From positions 186,001-250,000 of the forward strand of contig JAACPJ010000002.1 in the NCBI GenBank assembly GCA_009995455.1: 64,000 bases of DNA. The letters are read 5' to 3'. The translations under genes and the position numbers were made by a program. Below, one piece after another: positions 39,591-48,729 of the stretch; position 1 is the stretch's first letter, and every line of letters starts with the position of its first letter. This DNA is from a bacterium (lineage in GTDB: Bacteria; Patescibacteriota; Gracilibacteria; UBA4473). The notes beneath the pieces are model-generated. The model was given only the letters and a program-made list of their open reading frames with translations, ran no database searches and had not been told where the DNA came from.

Positions 39591-41276
39591 ATGCAACAAC
39601 AAGTCATAGATTATCTTTCAAAAAATTGGAGTGCTGATAACGCCGCAAAAATTGCTTTTTCACCCGTTCCAAAAGGGCAATCTGGCGATCTGGCTATGCA
39701 ATTTTTTGCGCTTACCAAAGAGCTCAAACAGTCTCCGATGCAAATAGGCGCTGAAGTCGCTGGAGTTTTAAAAAATTTCTCTTTGGTCGAAAAAACTGAA
39801 ATGTCGGGGCCCTACTTAAACTTATTTTTTAGTCAGACCGCCTTTTTTGAAAATGTGTTTCAAACACCGTTAACTACCAGTCTCTTTAATGGAGAAAAAG
39901 TCGTGTTGGAATATTCTTCACCGAACACTAATAAACCACTGCATTTAGGGCACATGCGAAATCATGCTTTGGGAATTTCCGTGGGAAACTTGCTCGAAGC
40001 CGTTGGGGCTGAAGTAATTCGCACCGCGATTGTGAATGACCGTGGCATTCATATTTGCAAATCAATGCTGGCTTACCAGTTATTTGGTAACGGGGAAACG
40101 CCAGAGTCTACCGGTGAAAAACCAGATCAATTCGTCGGCCGATATTATGTCAAATTCGGGGCTGAAGTTAAAAAAGACGAATCTTTAAATGAGCAAGCGC
40201 AAGCCTTGCTCAGACTTTGGGAAGAAGGCGATGGCGCCACAAAGCAACTCTGGAAGCAAATGAACGAGTGGACCTACGAAGGCCATAACGCCACTTACGC
40301 TCGGCAGGGAGTGGTGTTTGATAAAAAATATTTTGAATCGCAAACCTATGAACAAGGCCGAGAGTTTGCTTTAAAGGGATTAGAGGATGGCGTGTTTTAT
40401 AAAAAAGATGGTGCGGTCTGGATTGATTTAACCGATCAAGGTTTAGACGAAAAAATTATTATTCGGTCTGATGGAACAACCGTTTACGTGACGCAAGATT
40501 TAGCCACCACCTACCAACGAGTTCAAGACTTTCATTTTGATCAACATATCTGGGTGGTCGCTGATGAACAAAACTATCACTTCCAAGTACTAATTGCGTG
40601 TCTTGATAAACTCGGTCTGGCCGAAAAAGAAAAACTGCATCATTTAAATTACGGTTTAGTAAATCTGCCGGAAGGCCGCATGAAATCACGCGAAGGCACG
40701 GTGGTTGATGCAGACCCACTTATGGACGAGCTACAACGCCTAGTCACCGTAAAAATGCAAGAAACCCATAAAGATGATGATTTATCGGATGTCGAAATTG
40801 AGACGATTTCCGACCAAGTCCAAAACGCCGCCTGGAAGTTTTACCTGCTGAAAACTTCTCCCAATAAAACAATTACCTTTGAAGCCGAAAAATCGATTGA
40901 TTTTCATGGCGCTACCGGACCCTACCTGCAATACGCTGGCGTGCGAATTAAATCCATTCTAGCCAAAGCGAAAGTAGCTGGTTTAAAACCAGATAATACG
41001 GGGGCTTTAGGCGAAGCGGAAAAAGCCTTAGGGGTGAAAATTCTAGAATGGCCTGGCACACTTAACCGAGCTGCAGAAACCAAAAACCCAACCTACGTGG
41101 TGACGTTTTTACTCGAATTAACTCAAGCCTGGTCAAGCTTTTACGCCGAAAACTCAGTGCTTAATGCCGACCACGACGACCTCAAAAAGGCGCGTCTCGC
41201 TCTAGCTTCTAAAGTGCTAGAAGTACTTGAAGCCGGTTTAAATATTTTAGGCATTGAAGTGCCAGAAAGAATGTAA
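39591..41276 (+). CDS. argS: Arginyl-tRNA synthetase
   Basis: Class I synthetase for tRNA-Arg, 561 aa. HIGH is LGHMRNH in EYSSPNTNKPLHLGHMRNHA (about 107-126). The KMSKS-equivalent is RMKSREGTVVDADPL (about 363-377), near the KFYLLKTSPNKTITF stretch typical of ArgRS. A C-terminal DALR-type anticodon domain is present (WPGTLNRAAETKNPTYVVTF). It follows argH by 29 bases without a terminator, so it is probably also under arginine attenuation, an unusual gene arrangement. Confidence 0.96.
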   Translation: MQQQVIDYLSKNWSADNAAKIAFSPVPKGQSGDLAMQFFALTKELKQSPMQIGAEVAGVLKNFSLVEKTEMSGPYLNLFFSQTAFFENVFQTPLTTSLFNGEKVVLEYSSPNTNKPLHLGHMRNHALGISVGNLLEAVGAEVIRTAIVNDRGIHICKSMLAYQLFGNGETPESTGEKPDQFVGRYYVKFGAEVKKDESLNEQAQALLRLWEEGDGATKQLWKQMNEWTYEGHNATYARQGVVFDKKYFESQTYEQGREFALKGLEDGVFYKKDGAVWIDLTDQGLDEKIIIRSDGTTVYVTQDLATTYQRVQDFHFDQHIWVVADEQNYHFQVLIACLDKLGLAEKEKLHHLNYGLVNLPEGRMKSREGTVVDADPLMDELQRLVTVKMQETHKDDDLSDVEIETISDQVQNAAWKFYLLKTSPNKTITFEAEKSIDFHGATGPYLQYAGVRIKSILAKAKVAGLKPDNTGALGEAEKALGVKILEWPGTLNRAAETKNPTYVVTFLLELTQAWSSFYAENSVLNADHDDLKKARLALASKVLEVLEAGLNILGIEVPERM

Positions 41277-41329
41277 TTTTTATACCACAGCCATAGTCTG
41301 CTACAATCTAAGCTAATTAATCCCTACTC

Positions 41330-41881
41330 ATGACTCCTCTCTTAGTTATTGGCGGTGCCGTTGTCGCGCTCATTGCTTTTCTGGCTGGTTACTACAATCG
41401 ATTTATCCAACTGACCAACAAGGTTCAATCGGCTTGGTCTGATATTGATACCCACCTAAAAAAACGATACGACCTGATTCCAAATTTGGTAAACATCATC
41501 AAAGGCTACGCTTCGCACGAACAAGAAACTTTTGAAAACGTGGTTAAACTCAGAAATCAAGCCCAACAGGCGTCTGGAACCAAAGATCAAGCAAATGCCG
41601 AAACTATGTTAACGGGCGCTTTAAAAAGTATGTTTGCCTTATCTGAGGCTTACCCAGACTTAAAAGCCAACACAAACTTTTTAGATCTTCAAGAAACCCT
41701 AAAAAAAGTCGAAGACGATATCAATTTAGCTCGTCGTTATTACAACGGGGCGGTTCAAGCCTACAACACGGCCATTCAAATGTTTCCGGCTAATATCTTA
41801 GCCAATATTTTTGGTTTTAAAGACGCCGACTTTTTTGAAGCTGAAGTGGGTGAACGGGAAAACGTTAGTACCGAATTCTAG
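41330..41881 (+). CDS. lemA: LemA family membrane protein
   Basis: 183 aa. N-terminal membrane helix (LLVIGGAVVALIAFLAGYY), then NKVQSAWSDIDTHLKKRYDLIPNLVNI, a helical hairpin, and the LemA tail (FPANILANIFGFKDADFFE). N-terminus outside, helical part inside is the usual model. The family commonly precedes a DUF2207/YciQ-type protein, as here. Spacing from argS is 53 bases. Confidence 0.95.
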   Translation: MTPLLVIGGAVVALIAFLAGYYNRFIQLTNKVQSAWSDIDTHLKKRYDLIPNLVNIIKGYASHEQETFENVVKLRNQAQQASGTKDQANAETMLTGALKSMFALSEAYPDLKANTNFLDLQETLKKVEDDINLARRYYNGAVQAYNTAIQMFPANILANIFGFKDADFFEAEVGERENVSTEF

Positions 41882-41882
41882 C

Positions 41883-43577
41883 ATGAATAAATTATTTGTT
41901 CGCTATTTTTTTTTGATTCCCCTATTTTTTGCGAACCAAACCTTTGCTTGGACGATTGAAGAGTTTAATCTTTTCGCTGACATTCAAGCTGATGGAACGG
42001 TTCAAATCAAAGAAACCATTCAAGCTGATTTCACGAACGAAACTTATAAGCATGGTATATTCAGAGATATCCCCGCTGAATATAAAGATGAAAACGGAAA
42101 AACTTTTAAGACTCCAATTCAAAATATTACCGTTACTGATGTCGACGGTAATAGACGAAATTTTACCCAATCGATGGAGGGTTCTCACTTATCGCTTAAA
42201 ATCGGCGATGCAGATAAAACCGTCAGCGAAAAAGAAACCTACGTCATAAAATATACGGTTAGTGGTGTCATAAACGCTTTCGAGGAACACGATGAATTTT
42301 TTTGGAACGTAACGGGAAACCAGTGGGACTCACCGATTGAAAAGGTAGCGGTTGTAGTTGGCATCCCTGAGGTCTCCAATACTTACCCAATGGAATGTTT
42401 TACCGGAACGGAAGGCTCAACCGAGCAAAACTGTAGTTCCCAATTAGGAGAAAGTATGGATATTGCTTTTTTTAGAACCACCGAGCCGTTAGCTGTTGGG
42501 GAAGGCTTTACAATTGTTTTTGGATGGGATAAGGGTTTAGTGGCAATCCCAGAAAGAATTTATACCTTTGATTTTCAGTATTGGGCTAAACGCCTGCAGT
42601 ATTTATTTTTGTTCTTTCCGTTATGGGCGACTTATCGTAATTTTAGAATTAGAAAAGAACTAAAACCACAAAAAGCGCTGATCCCCCTCTATCATCCGCC
42701 TGAAAATATGGGCGTGGGGCTGATTGGTTTTTTTGATAGAGGCAAATCAAACACTCGAGACCTAACGGCGGTACTAACCCAATTGTGTGTTAAAGGTATT
42801 TTAAAGATTAAAGAAATTCCCGCATCTGGTGCCTTTGGTAAAGAAAGCTACGAGTTTACGGTTTTAAAAGCACCAGACCTACCCCTCGATAAAGAAGAGC
42901 AATACGTTTACGACCATTTAACGCTTCCCCCTGGTAAGTCTGCGACGCTTAAAGAACTCACTAAAGCCAGTGGTTCAATTTTTAAATACGGACAATACCA
43001 AGGCTTGGTAAATCAAATTCGGCTTGAAGTCAGTCATTACTTTCGAAATTCGTCAGTCACGCCTCTTAAATTTTTGGGGCTGACGTTTGTTTTCTTCTGG
43101 GCGTTCTTCTTTGGCATTGTAGGTTCTGCAATTGCAAACAGCCTCATCCCCACTCTTTCATTAGTCGGCGGAATTATCGCTTTAGTGGCCTTACCAATGT
43201 TTGGTGCTAAAGGACAAGCGCTCAAACACGATGTCGAAGGCTATAAATTATTCTTAACCACGGCCGATAAAGACCGTATTAATTGGAGTGAAGCGCAAAA
43301 TATTTTTGAAAAAAATCTGCCCTATGCCATTGCCTTGGATTTAACGGATAAATGGGCTCAAGTTTTTGGCGACAAAATTCAGCCACCCGAGTGGTATGAA
43401 AGCCCAAATAATTCGATGAATTTCGGACAGTTACAGCGAAATATTACGACTTCTGCGGCCAGCTCCATCACTCGCTCTACACCTCGTACAACTTCAAGTT
43501 CCAGTGGCAGCAGTGGCTTTGGTGGCGGCGGTAGTTCTGGTGGCGGCTTTGGTGGTGGCGGTGGTAGATCTTGGTAA
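41883..43577 (+). CDS. DUF2207 (YciQ-like) membrane protein
   Basis: 564 aa from ATG 41883, two bases after lemA; the longer frame start inside lemA is rejected because MNKLFVRYFFLIPLFFANQTFA is a clean signal peptide. The extracellular domain (WTIEEFNLFADIQADGTVQI, HGIFRDIPAEY, WDSPIEKVAV) is the DUF2207 beta domain. A helix near residue 240, a winged-helix-like soluble domain, two helices near 395-440, and a Gly/Ser tail (GSSGGGFGGGGGRSW) follow. Unknown function, partner of LemA. Confidence 0.9.
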   Translation: MNKLFVRYFFLIPLFFANQTFAWTIEEFNLFADIQADGTVQIKETIQADFTNETYKHGIFRDIPAEYKDENGKTFKTPIQNITVTDVDGNRRNFTQSMEGSHLSLKIGDADKTVSEKETYVIKYTVSGVINAFEEHDEFFWNVTGNQWDSPIEKVAVVVGIPEVSNTYPMECFTGTEGSTEQNCSSQLGESMDIAFFRTTEPLAVGEGFTIVFGWDKGLVAIPERIYTFDFQYWAKRLQYLFLFFPLWATYRNFRIRKELKPQKALIPLYHPPENMGVGLIGFFDRGKSNTRDLTAVLTQLCVKGILKIKEIPASGAFGKESYEFTVLKAPDLPLDKEEQYVYDHLTLPPGKSATLKELTKASGSIFKYGQYQGLVNQIRLEVSHYFRNSSVTPLKFLGLTFVFFWAFFFGIVGSAIANSLIPTLSLVGGIIALVALPMFGAKGQALKHDVEGYKLFLTTADKDRINWSEAQNIFEKNLPYAIALDLTDKWAQVFGDKIQPPEWYESPNNSMNFGQLQRNITTSAASSITRSTPRTTSSSSGSSGFGGGGSSGGGFGGGGGRSW

Positions 43578-43602
43578 ATTGCCAACGTAAAATAATTACT
43601 TG

Positions 43603-44274
43603 ATGAAAATTGGGGTGTTTGATTCTGGATTGGGCGGACATTTCACTTTAGACAAGTGTAAGCCGTTAATGCCGGAGCATGAATTTATAGGTTTTTTTGA
43701 TCAAACCAATGCGCCGTATGGTGATAAATCGCAAGCGGAGATACTACAACTCACAGAAAGCGGTGTTAACGAACTGTTTGCTGAGGATTGTGACCTCGTT
43801 TTGATTGCTTGTAATACTGCCTGCACACAAGCCCTTAGACGCTTACAAGAAAAGTACCCAGATCGTAAAATCCTTGGGTGTCTAATTCCGGCAGCGGAAA
43901 TGGCGGTAGATAGTGAAGCTATTTCAATTGGACTGATTGGAACCAGCCGCACCATTGAAAGCAAAAAATACGAACGTGAAACTTTTAAAATTAACCCTCG
44001 AGCTAAAATTCATGGTTTAGCCACGCCCAAATTAGTTCCTTTTATTGAAGCGGGAAATTCAGATGATTTAGAATGTGAAATCTATCTAAAAGAAAAGATT
44101 CAAATGCTAATCAATGAACACCAAATCAAAACCCTTATTTTAGGTTGCACCCATTACAGCGTGCTTAAAGCAAGAGTCACTAAACTTTTTCCAACACTAG
44201 AAGTTATTGATTCGGCTGAAGCACAAGCTCTTAAGTTGGTAGGTTATTTAATGAGACATCCAGAACTAAAGTAA
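43603..44274 (+). CDS. murI: Glutamate racemase
   Basis: Makes D-glutamate for peptidoglycan. FDSGLGGHFTLDK near the start, the first catalytic Cys in IACNTACTQALRRL (about 71-84) and the second in LGCTHYSVLK (about 181-190) are in place, with PYGDKSQAEI (about 45-54). Length 223 aa, on the short side for the family. The start is ATG 43603; a TTG three bases upstream is unlikely. It converges with the ATP-grasp gene with a 9-base overlap. Confidence 0.94.
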   Translation: MKIGVFDSGLGGHFTLDKCKPLMPEHEFIGFFDQTNAPYGDKSQAEILQLTESGVNELFAEDCDLVLIACNTACTQALRRLQEKYPDRKILGCLIPAAEMAVDSEAISIGLIGTSRTIESKKYERETFKINPRAKIHGLATPKLVPFIEAGNSDDLECEIYLKEKIQMLINEHQIKTLILGCTHYSVLKARVTKLFPTLEVIDSAEAQALKLVGYLMRHPELK

Positions 44275-46581
44275 CAACTTAGCGGGTCGAAGGCCGTCAA
44301 TTTTTTGAACGAGCGGTAAATCGGGCACGCTAATTTTACCGACGTACAAATCGGCTATGTCGCCGCCTTTTTCAATAAAGCGATCGACTTCACGCATCCC
44401 CATAAAATATAAAGCATCTTTGGTAAAAGCGCCTTTAGCCTCACTGTTGTCGTACCCACGTTTTGATTTTAAACTCAGTTTCCAAGCCAGTTCATCTGAT
44501 AAATCAAAGGTTGATTTAAGATAGTTAAATAAATCATGAAAACCCATTTTCTGAGCCATATACAAAGCCACAATTTGATAACCTGGCGTTAAGAATTTAT
44601 CCCCTAAAGCTAAGCCCAACTGATTTTGATTCCACACCGCTAAACCTTCCTCGGTTCGTAAATAGTTAGCGGTTCCCCGCTCTAAAATTCGAAGCGGTTG
44701 AGTTTTACCATTTTCATACCTAAAGACATGAGTTCCTATTTCATGAACGAGTAATGCTTTTAAACGATTGGAAGTAAATTTGGCGCCTTTTTTCACCAAA
44801 ATGGCTTCCCGTTTCGTTACTTGAATATCGGCCACAGAATCTTCTAAAATTTTAATCTGCCAATGTCCTAAGTTATGTTCCACTAAGAAGTCTTTCAAAA
44901 TTTCAACCGCTCTTTTAGTGTCTAATTCAGCGCTGGAATCTGGCGCTAAATTTGGTTCATTAAGTCGAATAAATTTAAGGGCTTCTTGATATAAATGGCG
45001 CGTAACGGTTCCAAAAACTTTTTGTGATAAATCTGAGTATTCACTTGAACCACGGGCCTCAAGCATCATTAATTTATATTCTAGCTCTTTAATTTTGGCA
45101 TTATACAAAGGGTATAAAGCATGATTAACGACTGGTATTTTTTTCAAATCATTTCGCATATGCGAAAAATCCAAGTCTAATTCTTTGTAAGAAAAACGAG
45201 GTGAAAAACCAGAGTTTGCTAAAAACAACGCTTTTTGCTCGTTGATATTTCGCGGATTGATATAACTGAGCAATTTAATTTGTGAGTCAATTTCACAAAC
45301 TTTTTTATCAATATTGCGAAGCATCCGTTCATCAACTGAAGCCGTTGAAGTTTCAGCCAGATTTTTTTGTTCAAATTTTTTGTTCGCATCGATGTAGAAA
45401 TCGGTTAAATACTTCCCCGCTAAAATTAAGTCGGCCTCAACTTTATTCCCCTTCATTTTTTCAATCGGTAACTTGAGGCGCTTGCCTTCTAAAGTAATGT
45501 CGAGCAGTTTTTCTTTCTCATCAAAATACTCGGCAGAGATTTGGTTCATCGAACTGTTTAAATCAATCTTAGCCACTAAACTTCTGGGGGGCACGGTATT
45601 TAGAAGTACGTTTTCGGTAATTCCTAAAATTGGTTTTGGAATAAAACTCGCCTCGTAAACTGATTTTTCGGCAAACAAAGTTTTGGCAATATCAACGCCT
45701 TCTTCTGGGGTCATCACTTTCAAATCAACCACTTTATCAAGTCGACGCTTCATGGGAACTTGATTGGCCACTTGGATTTTTAAACCCGGACGCGCATTAA
45801 CTTCAAGTACGGCAACTCCTGCCCGTGTTACTACTAGATCAACCCCTAAGAAACCAATTTTGGTCACTTGTTGAATCTTGGCGCACGAATAGAGAATCTC
45901 ATCCCAGTGTGGGATTTTAAATCCCTGGGCAGATTCTCCATTTGGCATTTTACGAATAAATTTCGATTTTTTAGCCGCGCCAGTGGTAATCCCAGAACCA
46001 AGATCAATTCCCATCGCAATCGCTCCCAGTTCCATATTCGCTTTTCCTTCAGATTCAATGGTTGGCACTCGCAGCATGGCCATAATTGGCACCATATTGA
46101 ATACAATCACTCTAATATCAGATAAACCCGTTTGAGTCAGCAAACGAAAATCTGGATGTGGATCGAGTTTTTCTTCCACTAGTATATCGTCGTGCGTTCC
46201 GGAAATTGAATACTTCCCTTCTAAAATATCAATGCACTGTAAGTACATTTGCTCTTCATCCAGCTTCTTACCAGAAATCGTTAGCCAGTGTTTTCCTTTT
46301 TTACCGACGATGACCAAAATACCTCCCCCCGCAAAACCACGGTTGGGTTTAATCACAAAGCTTTCTGGTAGCCCGGCAAAAAATTCGTGGGTTAACTGCC
46401 GTTGATTTTTCACAATTTGATAGAGCTTGGCCACGCCAACTCCACGCGATTCTAAAAATTGTTTGGTAAAAATTTTATCATCCGCAAATTTCTTACTCGC
46501 CGCTGAATTATAACGAGAAATATAAAGTAAATTACGGGCATTCATACCCAAGATGGCAGCCGAATCTTTTGAAAAAATCAT
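44266..46581 (-). CDS. ATP-grasp ligase fused to a DUF1704 (QEGLA) metallopeptidase-like domain
   Basis: 771 aa. N-terminal ATP-grasp domain (about 1-330): FVIKPNRGFAGGGILVIVGK, DILVEEKLDPHPDFRLL, LGVDLVVTRAGVAVLEVNAR (the Mg-binding NAR). C-terminal DUF1704 region (about 430-770): ALLVHEIGTHVFRYENGK (HExxTH zinc motif) and RTEEGLAVWNQ, the QEGLA-like motif with a second Glu. The family of gluzincin-like peptidases includes tubulin carboxypeptidases. The combination suggests adding and removing a peptide or amino acid on a target (inference). The partner 7TM gene starts three bases before it. Confidence 0.85.
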   Translation of the reverse strand: MIFSKDSAAILGMNARNLLYISRYNSAASKKFADDKIFTKQFLESRGVGVAKLYQIVKNQRQLTHEFFAGLPESFVIKPNRGFAGGGILVIVGKKGKHWLTISGKKLDEEQMYLQCIDILEGKYSISGTHDDILVEEKLDPHPDFRLLTQTGLSDIRVIVFNMVPIMAMLRVPTIESEGKANMELGAIAMGIDLGSGITTGAAKKSKFIRKMPNGESAQGFKIPHWDEILYSCAKIQQVTKIGFLGVDLVVTRAGVAVLEVNARPGLKIQVANQVPMKRRLDKVVDLKVMTPEEGVDIAKTLFAEKSVYEASFIPKPILGITENVLLNTVPPRSLVAKIDLNSSMNQISAEYFDEKEKLLDITLEGKRLKLPIEKMKGNKVEADLILAGKYLTDFYIDANKKFEQKNLAETSTASVDERMLRNIDKKVCEIDSQIKLLSYINPRNINEQKALFLANSGFSPRFSYKELDLDFSHMRNDLKKIPVVNHALYPLYNAKIKELEYKLMMLEARGSSEYSDLSQKVFGTVTRHLYQEALKFIRLNEPNLAPDSSAELDTKRAVEILKDFLVEHNLGHWQIKILEDSVADIQVTKREAILVKKGAKFTSNRLKALLVHEIGTHVFRYENGKTQPLRILERGTANYLRTEEGLAVWNQNQLGLALGDKFLTPGYQIVALYMAQKMGFHDLFNYLKSTFDLSDELAWKLSLKSKRGYDNSEAKGAFTKDALYFMGMREVDRFIEKGGDIADLYVGKISVPDLPLVQKIDGLRPAKLLL

Positions 46582-46584
46582 GGG

Positions 46585-48138
46585 TTATTCTTGAGAATCC
46601 TCACGCAGTAAACTGCGGAACTTAATGTATTCTGAGACTCTTAGCCCGGTAAATCGTCCCAGCCAAACCGTCCCCAGAATTGGCAGAATAATCAGTTCTG
46701 GCATTGCCAAAACGTTGTCTTTAATCAGCGCCCAATCAACAAAAGCATAGGCAATAAGTGAAACTAAAACGGTTTCTACAACTGCGATAAGTGCACTTCG
46801 AATCCCTTCAGCAGATTGAGAAGAAAGAAATTTTTCCGACATTGACGACATCACCATCATGGGGAAGATTGTCAGTGATAAATCGAGAGAGGCTTCAAAG
46901 TAAACGGCGAGCCCCAAAACTAAAAAGAATGACAACGCTAAACAACTCAGCAGCAAGGCGACTTTTGGAATATATAAAAGTTCTACTTTATCAAACAACA
47001 CGCGAATCGCCCAACTTACCAGCATTACCACCAGAAACACCGCCATTCCAAACTGCAGACCTAAAACCAAAAAGGCTAAAGAAAGCATTAAAGGCGCTAA
47101 AACACCGAAGGTAGAAACCCCAACAAATTGCCGAAAGAAAGCAATCATGAAAGCTAAAAATGGGACTGACAGTAAAAGATAAATTACCGTTTGTGAAAGC
47201 CCAGATGAAGAGAACAAGTTTAGCAAACGACTAAATGGCAAATACACCGGAATTCGACTTTTGGCATCCACTTGCCTAACTTCAATGCCTCGAAGCGAAA
47301 GTTCGTTTAAAACACCACTTATTTCAGCACGTGTAAAAATCGGATTCAAGGCTTCAGGACGGGTTAATACAATAAAATCCGGTTGAACAATTTCATACAC
47401 AGGTTGAATTAATTTAGCGTCTCTATCAAGTGAACTCGCCGAAATTTGCACCAGCAATTTACTTCTTAAAGCTTCTTGAGATTCAGCTGAAATAAGTTTC
47501 CAGAATTGGCCAAAGGCTTGCATGGTTTGCGTTGATGACGTGTAAAAAAGAATGGCCTCAGATCCCTTGAGCATTTCTAGATTTTCTTGAAATTTACGTA
47601 TAACACTGTCTTCGTTTGAAAGATCACTAGAGTCTTTGGGCACTTCGATCACATTCAGTAAAACGCCTTCATCAGCCGCTTCGGCGTCAACCGAGGCTAA
47701 GGTTTCTTTTAGCACATCGGTAATTAAAACCATCTGCTTGGTGTAAACCTGAATTGATTTTTCAATTGATTCACGTTCTGATCCTTGCTTGATATTCATT
47801 TTAACCGTGTAAATACCCGCTTCTTCGTAGGTGTACTTCACGACTTCTCCAAATTTAATATCCGAATCATCACCAAAATCCCATGAGTAATTTGGATTTC
47901 CATAATCAGACAAAGACATAATTTTTGAGGGGCTGGCGTCAAACACCATTTCCTCGCCAAGCCTTACCACATCAGGAATTTCTAGAGCAGGGCTTAAAAA
48001 AGCCTCTTCTTTTTCCAGCTCCGAAATTTGTGGATCTTCATCTTGGGTTTGCGGCTCAACATTTTCTTTCGTGCTTTCCGTCTGAGCTAGGGTTTGCATG
48101 CTAATCCCTAAAGCCAATATCAGTATTAATTTTTTCAT
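46585..48138 (-). CDS. Exported 7TM protein with PKD domain, partner of the ATP-grasp protein
   Basis: About 517 aa from ATG 48138, with a signal peptide (ending SMQTLAQ). Residues about 50-130 form a PKD-type beta domain (FDASPSKIMSLSDYGNPNYS, WDFGDDSDIKFGEVVKY). A helical/Rossmann-like domain (about 140-300) leads to about seven membrane helices (residues 310-500: VIYLLLSVPFLAFMIAFF, LGVLAPLMLSLAF-like). This is the 7TM family usually fused to an inactive transglutaminase and linked to ATP-grasp ligases. Here the transglutaminase-like part is replaced by PKD plus a middle domain. Confidence 0.75.
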   Translation of the reverse strand: MKKLILILALGISMQTLAQTESTKENVEPQTQDEDPQISELEKEEAFLSPALEIPDVVRLGEEMVFDASPSKIMSLSDYGNPNYSWDFGDDSDIKFGEVVKYTYEEAGIYTVKMNIKQGSERESIEKSIQVYTKQMVLITDVLKETLASVDAEAADEGVLLNVIEVPKDSSDLSNEDSVIRKFQENLEMLKGSEAILFYTSSTQTMQAFGQFWKLISAESQEALRSKLLVQISASSLDRDAKLIQPVYEIVQPDFIVLTRPEALNPIFTRAEISGVLNELSLRGIEVRQVDAKSRIPVYLPFSRLLNLFSSSGLSQTVIYLLLSVPFLAFMIAFFRQFVGVSTFGVLAPLMLSLAFLVLGLQFGMAVFLVVMLVSWAIRVLFDKVELLYIPKVALLLSCLALSFFLVLGLAVYFEASLDLSLTIFPMMVMSSMSEKFLSSQSAEGIRSALIAVVETVLVSLIAYAFVDWALIKDNVLAMPELIILPILGTVWLGRFTGLRVSEYIKFRSLLREDSQE

Positions 48139-48277
48139 CAAAGTTATTGTAGCGGTGACCTCTATAATGCAAAGACTAATTTGGACACTCTGGGCTTGAT
48201 AAAATAGTTCTAATAATTAACGAGTTTTAGATTAAATTTCTGGTGTCTTTTGAGTTTACTGTGTTTGCGCTATAGTG

Positions 48278-48718
48278 ATGGCGATGAAAGTTCAAATCCA
48301 CCGTTTAGATAAAGATTTGCCCCTACCAAAATACGAAACCAGTGGCAGTTTCGGTTTTGATTTTTTGGCCCGAGAAGACACGGTTATAGAACCAGGACAG
48401 ATTGGCTTAGTGCCTAGTAACGTTATTGTAAAATGCCCCGCCGAACTGGCCCTCTTGATTCTCCCCAGAAGCTCCACATATCGTAAAACCGGTTTAGTGT
48501 TTCCCCATTCTGTTGGGCTGGTTGACCAAGATTATTGCGGCCCAGAGGATGAAATTTTTATTCAGCTCGTTAATCCTCGTAATCACGACGTAGTGGTAAA
48601 ACGAGGCGACAAAATCGCCCAAGGCTTGTTCGTTCGTTCGCCTAAAGTTGACTTTGTGGAGGTAGAGCCTGAGTTTTTAGGAAAAGATTCACGAGGTGGT
48701 TTTGGTAGTACCGATTAA
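48278..48718 (+). CDS. dut: dUTPase
   Basis: Trimeric dUTP pyrophosphatase, 146 aa. Motif 1 is SGSFGFDFLARED, motif 2 LPRSSTYRKTGL (about 60-71), motif 3 GLVDQDYCGPEDEIFIQL (about 77-94), motif 5 DSRGGFGSTD at the end. Start ambiguous among GTG 48275, ATG 48278 and ATG 48284. A TATAGT box lies just before (48271-48276), which would suit a leaderless transcript starting around 48284. The CDS is followed after 11 bases by tilS. Confidence 0.93.
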   Translation: MAMKVQIHRLDKDLPLPKYETSGSFGFDFLAREDTVIEPGQIGLVPSNVIVKCPAELALLILPRSSTYRKTGLVFPHSVGLVDQDYCGPEDEIFIQLVNPRNHDVVVKRGDKIAQGLFVRSPKVDFVEVEPEFLGKDSRGGFGSTD

Positions 48719-48729
48719 ATCTATAAATT

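Noticed and set aside
41811-41882. DUF2207 start inside lemA
   Set aside because: The inner ATG at 41883 gives a normal signal peptide two bases after the lemA stop.
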